Source: Halichondria panicea
Lineage: Eukaryota > Porifera > Demospongiae > Suberitida > Halichondriidae
Assembly: GCF_963675165.1 (NCBI RefSeq)
Contig: NC_087380.1
Location: 4,393,803 to 4,457,802 of the forward strand
Direction of reading: 5' to 3'
DNA length: 64,000 nt
Part shown: one piece after another, positions 12,201-39,135 of the stretch
Layout of the letters: each line of letters begins with the position of its first letter
Numbering within the stretch: position 1 is the first letter of the stretch
Notes under the pieces: generated by a model
What the model was told of the DNA's origin: nothing
What the model saw: the letters and a program-made list of their open reading frames with translations, nothing else
Databases searched by the model: none
Made by a program: the position numbers and the translations under genes

Positions 12201-15200
12201 GATGGAATTCACCAACTACTCTGTGGAGGTCACAGCTGTAACAGTAGGAGAAGGACCTTACAGTGATCCTGTCACTGTGGTAACAGATCAAGACAGTAAG
12301 TAAATTATTATTTTGATGCGTCATGCTCGTAATAATTTTATCTTTACCTTCCAGTTCCTGGAGTTGTCGCCCGGCCACCAGATAATCAATCCGTAATATC
12401 TCCTTTCTCGGCCAATGTTTCCTGGAATCCACCTGTTGACCCAAATGGTATCATCACTCAGTACACCGTAAACTATTTCATTGTGTCCAATGATACAATG
12501 AGCACCCGGAGACGAAGGCAGGTACCAATGCCAACTGTCATTGATCCCGTTTGTGTGGTTGGAGGTATGGAGAACATCAATAGGAATATCAGTGTTACTG
12601 GGGAACTTACTTTTACCATTTTGGAAAACCTCAGTGAGTACTATTAGTATTGTGCACGTAAGGTGATAAACTTTTTCTATAGCTCCTTACACCGTGTACG
12701 AGTTCAGAGTGCAGGCAGAGACTTCTGTGGGGCCTGGACTCTTTTCTCTACCGAGGTCGTTTTGTACACCTGAAGATGGTGAGTTTTTCTCCTAGCAATT
12801 TGTCTTATTACCATGTTTTCGTATTTACAGTACCGACTGAGCCAAGAAGTCTGTCAGTCCAGACACTTAGCTCCACCTCTCTTGAAGTCACTTGGGAGTC
12901 ACCTCGGTGCAACTTTGGGGTCCGTACTGGCTACAACGTAAGTTTGGAGTGTGATCATGCTGCTGAATGTAGATTATGTATACATGTAGTTCTCACGCTA
13001 TAGATACGTAAATACCTGTTTTGCTGATTGGTAATTTCAGTACTGAAATGAAACGATTTAAGCTGTGAACAATGTTTTTGCAGGTTTCACATGATCCGAT
13101 AATGGGTGCCTTTTTGGGAACTGTTGGCACCCTGAGCAATCCATCTATCCAGAGTGACCCTAATGCAGGCAATATAACTATCACAGGACTGTCTCCCTTC
13201 ACCAACTACACTGTCAGCATATGTGCGTTGACCTCTGCTGGATGTGGTAACATATCTTCAAATACTTCTCAAACCAATGAAGATGGTGAGTTGACTGTGT
13301 ACATGCAACATTTGCACTTTCATTTACTGTTTAATTATACACAGTACCAAGTTCTCCACCTAGTAATGTCAGTGCTATGGCAGTGTCCTCTACTGTGATC
13401 AGTGTAATGTGGCAAGAAGTTGCAGCAATTGATCGGAACGGAATCATCATTCATTATGAAGTGATGTACAACGGAGAGTTTGATGCCATGAATCAAAGTA
13501 ACTTCACTGATGGAAACATACGAATTTTAAATATCACTGGATTGGACGAGTTTGCAGACTACAATATCTCAGTGAGAGCTTACACCAGTGTGGGACCAGG
13601 ACCTTACAGCCAAGCGGAGAGGGAAATGACAGAGGAAGATGGTGAGGTTATATATATTTTTTTTATCATTGATTATGTCGTTGTTATGAGCAGTCCCAGA
13701 CCTCCCACCTCGAAATGTGACGGCTAATGTGCTGTCCTCTACTGAAGTCAGAGTGAATTGGACTGACATTCCTGAGATAAACCGGAATGGAATAATTATC
13801 TTTTATGAGGTCCTCTATGAACAACTCAGTATCTCTACTGCGACAATAGTCAACACTTCAAACTTGTTCATCATACTCAATGACCTGGAACCAGGTCAGA
13901 TATACAACATATCAGTGAGAGGTGTCACAAATGTGGGATCTGGACCCTACAGTACTCCAGAGCAAATGGTTTTGACAGACGAAGACAGTGAGTTGTTTTC
14001 GTATCTTGTACACTTTAATTGTTTCCTGCATTGACAAAATCTTTTTAAACATGTAAAGTCTGTCTATTAACATGCACTGTACAAGTAGCATTGATGTATG
14101 ACCTAGAAGAGTAACTGTAAAAGTCACTCATCACATACAACATGCACAGCTCCTGGTCCTGTACCTCCACCGGCCCCACCCAGTCCCAATGACACCACAG
14201 CCACTTCAGTACTCGTCAGCTGGACCCGTCCGCCCAATGCAAATGGAGTAATTCGCAACTACACTATCAATTTTGTAGCTGTTCGTCTAATGTCTGAGCC
14301 AAGCAGCGCTAGAAGGAAGAGACAGACTGTAGACAATACCACTCTCGACAATTCACTTGACAACTGTATTGTTGGTGGGCAGGACATGGTCAATAGGTTT
14401 CAAACAGTCCCTGGGGAACAAAACTCTGCTAATCTAACAAATTTAAGTAAGTACTTGTGTGTTACTGTCCCCAAGCAGTGATACTGTATTTAACTGATAT
14501 TCCTCTCTAGCACCGTATACAGTGTATGAGTTCAGAGTTCAGGCAGCTACAGATGTTGGTGTTGGAAATTTTTCTACTACCACACAATTCTCTACAATGG
14601 AGTCAGGTATCAAGAGTTGTAGAATTTTACACCACTAACATTTTTATTCAACTCCATGTAGTTCCTAGTGCTCCTCGCAACCTGACGGTGACCTATGATG
14701 CTAATAATTCAACCATCCTAGAAATTGAATGGATACAACCACTGTGTGATAATGGCAACAGGATACATTACATAGTGAGTTGCGCATGCCCAGCGAGGTA
14801 TACGTACGGTAGTGTGTGTGTATCTGTGTAGACCGCTAAAGCTGCTCAAGGATCAATGAAGTTCAAGTAAGAGCTCCTATAAGCTTTTAGTCACGTTCTC
14901 ATGGATTTGCAGAGCTTTGTTCTGGAGTTATTCCCAGTTTTGCTTACTTGGAATGCGAAAAATGCAATTGCTCATGGAGTGTTTCTGATCTACTAGTAAT
15001 TAGTTCTGAACTAGAACACTAGCTATTGGTAGTTGCAAGAGTGAGAAAAGAGCTGCAAACCTTCACTGTTGCAGCCAATAATTTTAGACTTTAAACTTTT
15101 AGCAACAATCATGCATGGTTGATCATTTCCCCACTCTTTGAGCCCACCTCATCAAGAGGTTGCTAGGCATCATCAGTGTAATAGCTAGTAACTTTATGAT

Positions 15201-18200
15201 ATCCACCGAGGCATCAGCACCCGTTAGTGCTAATATTGATTGCTCTCTCGAAATGTTCGCCACCATTTTAAACATAAGCTTTGAGCTTCCGTGACTGCTA
15301 TACCTGTTGCTAGTTGTTATTGCACGCTATTTCCATAGAAGCAAAGGGCTCTCTTGTATTACGTTAACAACTAAATTCTCTCATCAGGTTAACTACTCTT
15401 CTATTGAGAGCGATGGAGAAACTGGGTGTCCTGTGAGTGGACAAATGTACGCAGCTGATAGCGATTCGCTCACAGTGAATAGTCTCACACCAAACACTGC
15501 CTATAATGTGAGTATCATGGCGTTCACAAGTGCAGGAGGGGGTGTTCCAGAAGTTGAAATTGGCAGGACAAATGAGGATGGTGAGCGGTATACTAAGATG
15601 TTATGATTGAGCCTCTGCTTTATTTTGTGTAGATAAATTAATGCAAATGTACGTAGTTCCTGGGAACTTTGAATTGATTGCATATAATGTGATCTTAATC
15701 TCCAGCTCCTCCTGCTGTGATGTCATTGGTACTCATTTCTTTAACGAATGACGACAGTGACAGAAATGTCTCAGTCATTGTATCCTGGATCAGACCTTCC
15801 AACAGGAGCGGCCCTTATAGTTATCGCATCAATTCCACTGGAACACAGATGGGGGCATACGTGGAAACTGTGGTAGATTCAAGAACTGTGAATAGTAGTG
15901 ACACTGGCGAGAATACCACAACTTATATGTTTAATGGTTTGGCATCTGCTGTCTACACTATTGCTGTAAGTGCTGTCAACATCAAGACTGGCCGTTCAAG
16001 TCTTCAAATCACAACAATGAATACCACAGTGTCAATAGGTGCGTTTCTGTTGTCAGTCAGCTAGTTATGCCTCGAGCATGCGCAAGCGAGGTATACGGTA
16101 GTGTGTTTGTGTGTGTCTGTGTAGATTGCTACAGCTGCTCAAGGATCAATGAAGTGCAAATATAAGAGTTTCTATAGACTTCTAGTAACGTTTTTTTATA
16201 TTTTAATTCGTGGTTTGCAAAATTATGCTCGCCATTGCAGCCTTGTTTGTAGCAAATCTTGTCCATGGAGTGTTGCTACTCTACTTAGTAGTTAGCTCTG
16301 CACTAGAACGCTAGCTATTGGTAATAAATTAGCTGCAAGGCTCTACTGTATTGGTGCAGTTTTAGACTTTGTACTTTTGGCATTCAGCAACAATCATGGT
16401 CAATCATTTCCCACTCTTTGAGTTTCCCTGCATGCAGCAAAATTAATGCAAATGAATGTTCATCATGATAATCATGACTGTGCAATAGCTAGTACTTTAT
16501 GTTATGTAGCTTTAACACATCCCCGAGGCATCAGCATGCACCTGCGGTGCTTTAATTCATTAGACAATTTTCCTGTAAATAAGTTGATAAGCATACCTTC
16601 TTCCTTTTTTGACGCTGTACAAGGTGTGATTTTCTTTTCTTCCTCGATGCAGCTCCTACTTCGGTGAACAATTTGAATGCAGTTGCTGTAAACTCTACAG
16701 CTTTAAGAGTCACTTGGGACCAGCCAAGTTTCCCCAATGGTGCAATAACACGATATGATATTTATTATAGGTGAGAAGCTGCATATAATTATTATCATGT
16801 CTACCTACATGTATACACGTACGTATATATATATAGCAATCAAGCAATCAATTGCTGCACATTGAACAATAGCAGTGTGTCACGGTGATTAGTGATATTA
16901 TGTCTAGGGGATTGAATATCGCACATTTTTCCTGTAATAGTAGTGGGGAGTTCAATGGTGCGTACAAAACAAATAAGATTGTGTTTTCATGCATTGAGGT
17001 GGGGCTTCAGTCTTTTTGTTTGTGCCAGTTATGGAGGGTGCTCGCAGTGTGCTTGCGCTAGATTTATTATATACCTTATGCACGAAACTGTTCACCCTTT
17101 GATGATACCGTATAACTAATTTATCGGACGCTTCTAAATATCCCTGAACCATTTCTAGGCAATTTTCGTTATTTCAATACAGCAGTGCTTTCATTTAATT
17201 AATTTTCCATTCTAAATATCTGGACAATCCGGTTAACGTATATTCCAAGCACTGTAGTAGTTAGTTAGCCTAAGGCTTTGCTTGTTTTAATATAACAGGT
17301 CATACACTGCACTCTCGCATCCAGCGGCATGCTTTATAATTATTCCGCTGCTGTCCGATAAATGTTTACGTACAGTAGTAATGAACTATAACTTGACAGG
17401 TTAGGGTAAGGGGAGTCCCTTGTTCTCATGTGATGTATGAGTATTACTACTCTTGTACACGAAAATGAAACTGCAACCGCAGAGATCAAACATTACAAGA
17501 CACATTGTTTGTGTGTGTGTGTAATAATTATTTGATTTCTATTGACAAATATTTTCGTTTTCTCACAAGGTCCTTCTGGCAGTAGACACTCTTACATTGC
17601 CTATAGTCTATACCTATTGCTGAAGAGAAGATATAGATGCTTCTATTATATGCCATAGATATACATGTATAGACAGTAAGCTAACTTCTGAGATTAGACA
17701 GTCAGTTTTGAGAACATGTACTGAATCATCAGAACACCTATAAGCTCTAAAGTTTATCATGAACTTCTAGCTAACGGGTGGGAATCTGTGTAAATGGACG
17801 TGACCACACATTAATTTTCGCCGCAGGAAATTACACGATTTCCTTTGCCAGCCTTTCCTAAATACGCCACTGAATAAAGTCACTAGACCTACAACATTGA
17901 TCTTGTCTACGTGTATAGGGGGGTGTTTAAGCACCCCACTGGATGCACCACCTTCATCAAATACGCATACCCAGAGTTCTTTCAGCTAGTACTCCCGTTT
18001 AGTTTATATCTTGTAAACCCCCCACTATAGTATATCTACATAACTAGAGTCGCCAGGTCAATCCACAACCATACAACATGTAGATCAGCAAGCATCATCA
18101 TTGTGGCTATGTGAGTGTAGTGTGCAGTGCTTATTATAAGGATTTAGAATTGAAAGGACATAATGTCCTACCATATACTCTGATGGCCTGACATATAGCT

Positions 18201-21200
18201 GTGGAGCCATCCATCAAAATGCTTACAAGTTTTTTCTTTGAGTGACTCAACAAGATGGTGCTTTCACCTTTCAATATTAACTAGATTCCTGCTCCTTCTA
18301 GCCTTCAGAGCTATCAGAACTAGAACTAGTACAAGGCTTAAAGAACAGAGCTACAGAACTAGTACTAGCACTAAAATATTGACGGGGCTAATTTGTCAGA
18401 GCACATGGCAAATTGAACGGTCACGTGCACTAAATGGTCAGTAAAGGGCCGACTGCCGACCGTTATAATAAGGACTGGTGTGTATTAGCAATCACTCACT
18501 GGCTCAACACATAAGACCCTGCTATGTAAAAACCCACTCTGGCCTCATTGATATTCTGTTAATTAATTTGATTTTCCTGTTTTGCAGAGAATCATCTAAC
18601 ACCGATCCGCAATCAATTCAGTTAGGAGAGCCACAAAATGAAGAAGTGCTTATTAATGGTCTCAAGCCATTTACCTTTTACTCCATATCCGTGCAAGCGG
18701 TTGGTGCGTCAGGCCTTAAGAGTCCAGTCATGGGAGATGTGCTTATGAGAACTAACTCAGCCATACCCCCGATCATTGTGCTGCCAACGGATGAACCCAC
18801 CCCTGAAGCAACTGCTATCACCATCACCATCAACCTTCCTTCTGCAAATTTTGTCACAGGGCCGCTACAGTAGGTGTTATTTGTGATGCATTGTGATGTG
18901 ATCACACATTGAAAGTAGTCATTTATACTGCATGTTTTTGATTTTTCCTTTTGAAAGTTTGAATAATAATTATAATGATGCCTCATGCAACAATTCCTAA
19001 TTTTTATACAGATTCTATGGTGTGGTTGTTGATCTAACTCCTAATGATGATTCAGACTTAGAAAAGGGCTATCCTGGTATCGGCCCATACCCATACATGC
19101 CAGAAGCGCCGTATTACATTGCAGGGGCTTGGACCAACTCAACCGAAATACCAGGCTCGTTCACTGTTGGTGATGGAAGCACCACTACTGCCAATGGGGA
19201 GAACTATGTCAATGTTGCTCTAAAAGCTGATACTTTGTACTCATTTTTGGTCAGAGTGGAGATAGTATCGGACAATAGCCAGCCTTTGGTACAGTACTCT
19301 CAACAAGTGGTTATAATGACACCGCTAAGCTATAGTCCAGGAGGAGTTGCAGTGGGCATACTCTTTCTTATTGCAGCCATTGTTGCCGCTGTGATAGGTG
19401 TCGTTATCGGATTGTGGTGGTACAGGTGAGTTTTATTTCCCTACTTTTAATATGTGTTGCTGGCAAGAACACTTGAGGTCGCTATTGAATCTGGGTTCCA
19501 ATTTTGACTATGTCTTTCTTTAGGAAGAAGTATTACTTGCATAAGTTGCACGGTTATGCTGAGAATGATTTAGAGTTCGAAGATACATCTGGACAATACA
19601 CTATTGCCAACGAAAGCTTGGTTTCTCATAATATCAGCAATTTTGTTCACGGTGGGTTTAATTATGTTTTCTTGGGCGGACTTGTCTGTACCTGCATGTA
19701 TGTAAGGTGCATTAATAGTACGAAACTAAACCACCCACATCCCAAGATAATCTGCTAATGTACATCTGATAAACTTTTTGCTTTTCCTGCAGTCGGTACT
19801 CTGGAGCCCATACCTGTGTCCCATTTTAAAGCTCATGTGAACAAGATGCACGCAAACGATGACTACCTCTTTTCAGAAGAATATGCTGTAAGTTAAAATG
19901 GTTTGATGGGAATCAGAGAATTACATACAGTGAGTAGAATGTCACTATAACTCAACCAATTCAGTTGCTTTACCTTGTTCATTATCCTCAGAATGTGGAG
20001 CCCACCCATTCTCCTACCACTGAAGCCACACATTTCCCTTACAACACTCCCAAGAACAGATATGCCAACATTCCATCCTGTGAGTTGCCTAAAAAACCAG
20101 CCCATTATTTTTTGTGCTGTGTTAATATTGTTACGTAAGTGCTTTTATAGAGCTTAATTGTTGTGTTTAGATGATCACTCCCGTGTAAGGCTGTCAGAGA
20201 TCCCCAACAGGCCAGGCTCAGACTACATCAATGGCAACTACATTGACGTGAGTTAAAATCCTACAAATTGTAGCTCATTTTGTTTGATTGTAGAGCTCTA
20301 TCTCTAAATCAAGTTGTGCTCATAACCATAGGGCTACCACCAACCGAATGCCTTCGTAGCCACTCAGGGTCCAGTCCCGGACTCTGTTAATGACTTCTGG
20401 AGGATGGTGTGGGAGCAAGGAGCGGCTACGATTGTCATGGTTACTAACCTGCAGGAGAAAGGAAGGGTACATGCACAGAATCATTAAGTATTAATTTTGT
20501 TATAGAGTGAACAAATAATTATATGTCCCACAGCTGGCTTTTGTTATTTGATAATCGCATGTTGTCCTATTACTGTGATTCGTACAGTGATTAATCGCGT
20601 ATCAGTAATTGCACGTCATCAAGGCAGTAATTACACGCCGTCATTAACGCCGTGCAATTACTGCCTTGATGACTGCCGCGGCTAATTGTTTTACTGAAAA
20701 TGCAGCTTTAAAACTGCATCACAAATGATTAACAATCAATAGTATGGCTTCTCGTGCAATAAGAGCACTAATAACAAGAGGTTAATAGCACTCGGCTACG
20801 TCTCGTGTAATTAGTATCCTTGCCATTGCTTGTTACTCATGCTATTAATCCATATTGCACTCTTAGCCATATACTATTAATCGTCAGCCATAAGAATACG
20901 TATAGGTTGAGTTTCCAATACCACTTGTTTTGGCATACATTGACTACATCATTCACAATTCGTGCAGATTAAGTGCCACCAGTACTGGCCTGATGACCGG
21001 GGGTGTGAATATGGTGGTATTCAAGTACACATCCAAGAGATTCTCACTCTAGCCGACTACACTGTAAGGACCTTCTCCGTACAGAAAAAGGACTCCAAAG
21101 AGGAGCGTATACTTACACAGTTTCACTACACTGTGTGGCCCGATCATGGTGTTCCTGATAACCCCACTCCTTTGCTCCACTTTGTGCGAAAAGTGACCTC

Positions 21201-23121
21201 CACCAACCCAACTAACGCTGGGCCCATCGTGGTCCACTGCAGTGCTGGTGTAGGAAGGACTGGCACGTTCATCACACTGTTTTCTCAGCTCAAAATGATT
21301 CGAATGGAGCACAAGATTGACCTATTTGGATTTGTAAGATCAATGAGATACAATCGCTGCTGTATGGTGCAGACAGAGGTAATTGCATTATGTTCGTTCG
21401 TGTGCATATGAGTTATTTATTTGTTCTTTACTCTCTTATGTGTGTGCAAATCTAGCTCCAGTATGTCTTTGCCCATGATGCGCTATTGGAGGCGGTGGAA
21501 TGTGGTGTGCATGAGGTAGCGGCCAGAGATCTCAAGGAGCAGTACAAGAAACTTGGTGCACTGGACAGTACTCTTGGTCTAACTAAGCTGGAAGTGGAGT
21601 TTGACAATTTAGACGGGACCATTCATCGTCGTCCTACCAAGAACGTTGGCACTCTGAACATCAACAAGTTCAAAAACAGATATGCCAATGCTGAAATGAT
21701 CCCATGTGAGATACTTTATAACGGGAAAAATTGGCGAGCATTGAATTTTGAACCGCCAAATTAAAGTTTACTGGTGGGTCGTATATAGTAGCCACACCTG
21801 AGACTTCAAATTAAAACAAGCAATTAATTTTGGTTCAAATAGCTCATTTTCCAAATAATTATAATACTTGTCAAATTTTCCCATTATACGATAATTATGT
21901 TAGTAGTATATCTCTGCATGCCATGTCATAATTCTGCTAACTCTGTATCCAAAACCATAGAATTAGGGTTTGTGCATGTGAATTGGCATAATGAGCTTAA
22001 CTTGTACCAATGCATTACCAACAGATGACAGCACAAGGTGTCGATTGAGTTTCATTCCTGGGGTAGATGGCTCGGACTACATCAATGCCAATCTCATTGC
22101 GGTGAGTTGATCATTGAGTATAATTATGTCATGCATATTCTATATTATTGTTACGGTGAGTTGATCATTGAGTATAATTATGTCATGCATATTCTATATT
22201 ATTATTACATAACCCATGTAAACTAAGTCTTGGCATCTGTTCAATACACAGGGGTATCATAAGCGGTGTGCATTCATAGCCACGCAGGCTCCACTCCCGG
22301 ACACTGTTGAAGATTTCTGGAGGATGGTGTGGGAGAAGCAGTCAGCTACCATTGTGATACTCACTCAGGAAAGAGAAGCAGGGAAGGTCAAGTGTCATCG
22401 CTACTGGCCCAGCACTGGAGCTGAAAACTATGGATCTCTGCAAGTCATACTTCATGCCGTTAGTGAGTATCCTGACTACACTCTGAGGGAGCTCAAGATC
22501 ATAGATATCAAGGTGAGTTTCTTACTGTTGTACATGCAGGAGCAGAATCAGGTATCTAATTAATTATTGTAGTGGAATAATTGCTTAAAATATATACATG
22601 TACGTATTCTGTCACTAAGTTGTGAACCGCTTTTTTGTTTTTGTGTGATGAAATTTTCCTTCCTGTAGGATGGGTCGAGTCTACCAGTGAAGCAGTTCCA
22701 ATACACTGGATGGCCAGAGGAGGGAGTGCCTGACAGCGGGTCAGGGTTCATCGACCTCATTGGTCAGGTGCAGAAATGGCAGAGGAGCTCTGGAGACAAG
22801 CCAATCGTGGCCCACTGCAGTGGAGGGACTGGACGCACGGGAACCTTTATTGCCGTCAGCATCCTCCTGGAGAGGCTCAAGACAGAAGGGGTGGTGGATG
22901 TATTCCACACTGTGAGGGGTCTAAGGCTACAAAGACCTGGGATGGTGCACACTGTGGTATGTAGATCATGCAACGTTGTATAGGATTATTTCACAATTTG
23001 AAACTGCTGTAAATTCTTCAAATTAATGTCTCCTTTTTCCATGTAGGATCAATATGAGTTTGTCTACAAGACCGTTCTGGAGTATTTGGATTCATTTGAA
23101 CTGTACGCTAATTTCAAGTAG
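3146..23121 (+). CDS. RPTP-B: receptor protein tyrosine phosphatase, 10 Ig + 16 FN3, two PTP domains
   Basis: 43 exons, 10179 nt, 3392 aa: 3146-3209, 3285-3872, 5262-5513, 5562-5686, 5734-5908, 5978-6487, 6645-7166, 7241-7492, 7561-7685, 7749-7923, 7989-8276, 9567-9869, 10192-10491, 10564-10866, 10932-11228, 11285-11587, 11646-11945, 12005-12295, 12355-12633, 12683-12778, 12831-12937, 13084-13285, 13345-13641, 13694-13987, 14150-14446, 14511-14606, 14662-14774, 15388-15580, 15706-16038, 16653-16770, 18588-18869, 19012-19425, 19524-19651, 19793-19887, 19992-20079, 20171-20247, 20332-20466, 20968-21378, 21456-21705, 22025-22101, 22252-22512, 22669-22956, 23047-23121. Ig about residues 22-929, FN3 930-2627, juxtamembrane module to 2735, helix 2738-2763, D1 about 2812-3090, D2 to the end. 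D1 has WPDHGVP and [10 protein letters not shown] (Cys3030), so it should dephosphorylate phosphotyrosine at the membrane. The layout resembles LAR-type RPTPs with many more repeats. Two dibasic sites in FN3 domains suggest proprotein cleavage. Confidence 0.92.
3873..5261 (+). other. Long intron 2 of RPTP-B
   Basis: 1389 bp between the Ig2 and Ig3 exons, AT-rich, with no coding exon I can support on either strand. The short reading frames here have no recognisable domain. Confidence 0.5.
8277..9566. repeat. RPTP-B intron 11 with inverted-repeat element (arms about 8955-9013 and 9362-9429)
   Basis: The intron after the first FN3 exon is 1.29 kb while its neighbours are 50-300 bp. Inside, the left arm (ggcctggtattgattgtatc and onward) is repeated in reverse complement at 9362-9429, where a short stretch is doubled. 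The core agtttctcggtagc occurs near both outer edges (about 8891 and 9477). This fits a non-autonomous DNA transposon. RPTP-C carries an extra FN3 exon at the equivalent place (34212-34511), so the insertion may coincide with exon loss in RPTP-B. Confidence 0.55.
9907..9965 (+). pseudogene. Relic FN3 exon (5' part only) inside RPTP-B intron
   Basis: About 59 bp match the start of the FN3 exon of RPTP-C at 33500-33790 ([16 protein letters not shown]). The acceptor is destroyed: where the paralogue reads ...ttgcag, this copy reads ...tatacgg. The match ends abruptly at 9965 and runs into AT-rich sequence with repeated tataaatc. The phase-compatible exons on either side splice in frame without it, so it is a dead exon. 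Confidence 0.75.
12501..12521 (+). other. Putative furin-type cleavage site in RPTP-B FN3 no. 9
   Basis: The codons read STRRRRQ, which fits R-X-R/K-R. The site sits in a long loop insertion of the FN3 domain encoded by 12355-12633 plus 12683-12778. The same motif is kept in RPTP-C (antisense of about 29256-29276). LAR-type RPTPs are known to be cleaved by subtilisin-like convertases in the ectodomain, so processing here is a reasonable inference. Confidence 0.55.
14305..14325 (+). other. Second putative furin-type site in RPTP-B (FN3 no. 13)
   Basis: The exon 14150-14446 contains SARRKRQ in the same loop position as the STRRRRQ site of FN3 no. 9. The two exon pairs (12355-12778 and 14150-14606) look like copies of each other, so the site was probably duplicated with its domain. 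RPTP-C lacks this second copy. Confidence 0.55.
14786..15235 (+). repeat. Dispersed repeat family A, copy 1 (RPTP-B intron 27)
   Basis: Begins with gcgaggtatac, then a TG-rich tract, ctgctcaaggatcaatgaag, and ends near ccgaggcatcagcacc. The same order of blocks recurs at 16068-16545 and, in reverse orientation, at 59372-59752; a 5' fragment lies at 54592-54700. No reading frame is shared, so it looks like a non-autonomous element. Confidence 0.7.
16068..16545 (+). repeat. Dispersed repeat family A, copy 2 (RPTP-B intron 29)
   Basis: Starts at gcctcgagcatgcgcaagcg and ends near gaggcatcagcatgcacctg. It shares with copy 1 the TG-rich tract, ggatcaatgaag, the tctgcactagaac block, agcaacaatcatg and the cccactctttgag block. 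Confidence 0.7.
16771..18587 (+). other. Long intron 30 of RPTP-B
   Basis: 1.8 kb intron that splits the sixteenth FN3 domain between exons 16653-16770 and 18588-18869. I see no further exon or RNA gene. A short TG run lies near 17509-17522. RPTP-C encodes its two FN3 domains at this place in one unsplit exon. Confidence 0.5.
20615..20673. repeat. Near-perfect hairpin in RPTP-B intron 37
   Basis: Arms 20615-20637 and 20651-20673 are 23-nt reverse complements with one mismatch and a 13-nt loop. The motif sits in a larger region rich in variants of cagtaattac and suggests a small foldback element. Confidence 0.7.
20968..21378 (+). other. RPTP-B catalytic exon of PTP domain D1
   Basis: This 411-nt exon carries the WPD loop (WPDHGVP, general acid Asp2998), the P-loop [10 protein letters not shown] with nucleophile Cys3030 (codon 21238-21240) and the Q-loop start MVQTE. 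All residues needed for phosphocysteine catalysis are present. The phosphotyrosine-recognition motif KNRY is in the upstream exon 19992-20079. The equivalent RPTP-C exon, 25115-25525, has identical length. Confidence 0.92.
22101..22208 (+). repeat. 54-bp tandem duplication that copies a 5' splice site
   Basis: 22101-22154 and 22155-22208 are the same 54-bp unit with one visible difference (ttgttac versus ttattac). The unit begins with ggtgagttga, so intron 40 of RPTP-B carries two identical donor-like sites. The first is the in-frame donor shared in position with RPTP-C. Confidence 0.85.
22669..22956 (+). other. RPTP-B PTP domain D2 core exon, probable pseudophosphatase
   Basis: D2 keeps [10 protein letters not shown] (Cys3322) but has WPE in place of WPD (Glu3289), and the Q-loop reads MVHTVDQY rather than MVQTEDQY. 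RPTP-C D2 has the same WPE and MVRTVPQY. In LAR-type RPTPs, D2 domains with such changes have little activity and act as regulatory or docking modules; that role is inferred here. Confidence 0.75.
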
Positions 23122-23527
23122 GAATAGTACTAATTATGATTGTAGTATAATTTTTTTAACTGTAAGTTTTACCAATCATCACTATTATAATCCATTTTTA
23201 ACCAAAACAATTTTTGCTGATTACATACAGTAGGTTTAGTTTTGTCTCAAAAAAGATATGTATATGTATGGTATTTACTAATAATTATCTCTTATGTTGT
23301 TTAACTTGGTTAATACTTGACAATGTGCAAATTCAATTCAAACATAGCGACAAGAGTATACTATAAATATATAAACTGTGAAAACACTGCTAACTAATAA
23401 AAATGTTTAAGGCTGGAAACAATAATTACAGTACTGTATGTGTAAAAAGTTAAAAAGTAAAAAAAAAGTTCCAGGGATGGATATACTTACTAGCTATAAT
23501 TATACTATACAGTATTAGGCAAATCAT
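23122..23527. other. Spacer between the convergent RPTP-B and RPTP-C 3' ends
   Basis: Only about 400 bp separate the two stop codons, so both 3' UTRs lie here and may overlap. The sequence is AT-rich with A-runs near 23450-23470. I see no clear AATAAA hexamer placed for either gene. Confidence 0.5.
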
Positions 23528-38988
<15,461 letters not shown>

Positions 38989-39135
38989 CTTTCAACAAAT
39001 ATGTGCAATCGCTATAGCGCTACAAGCTAGCTAGCTAGCTGCAAATTAACTGCTTTGCACAAATAAAATCATGAGACCCGCCTCCACAAGTACACATCAT
39101 CACATCTGTAACGACCTTTGCCCATAGTTTAAAAA
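38989..39135. promoter_or_regulatory. Short divergent promoter between RPTP-C and KICS2
   Basis: Only 147 bp separate the start codons of RPTP-C (minus) and KICS2 (plus), so both promoters must lie here or overlap the 5' UTRs. The stretch contains palindromic ctagctagctagctagc at about 39027-39043 and an AT-rich box (acaaataaaatc) near 39058. No specific factor site is claimed. Confidence 0.55.

Noticed and set aside
16446..16667. Plus-strand frame overlapping the FN3 acceptor at 16653
   Set aside because: It is repeat family A sequence running into the exon in a different frame from the FN3 domain.
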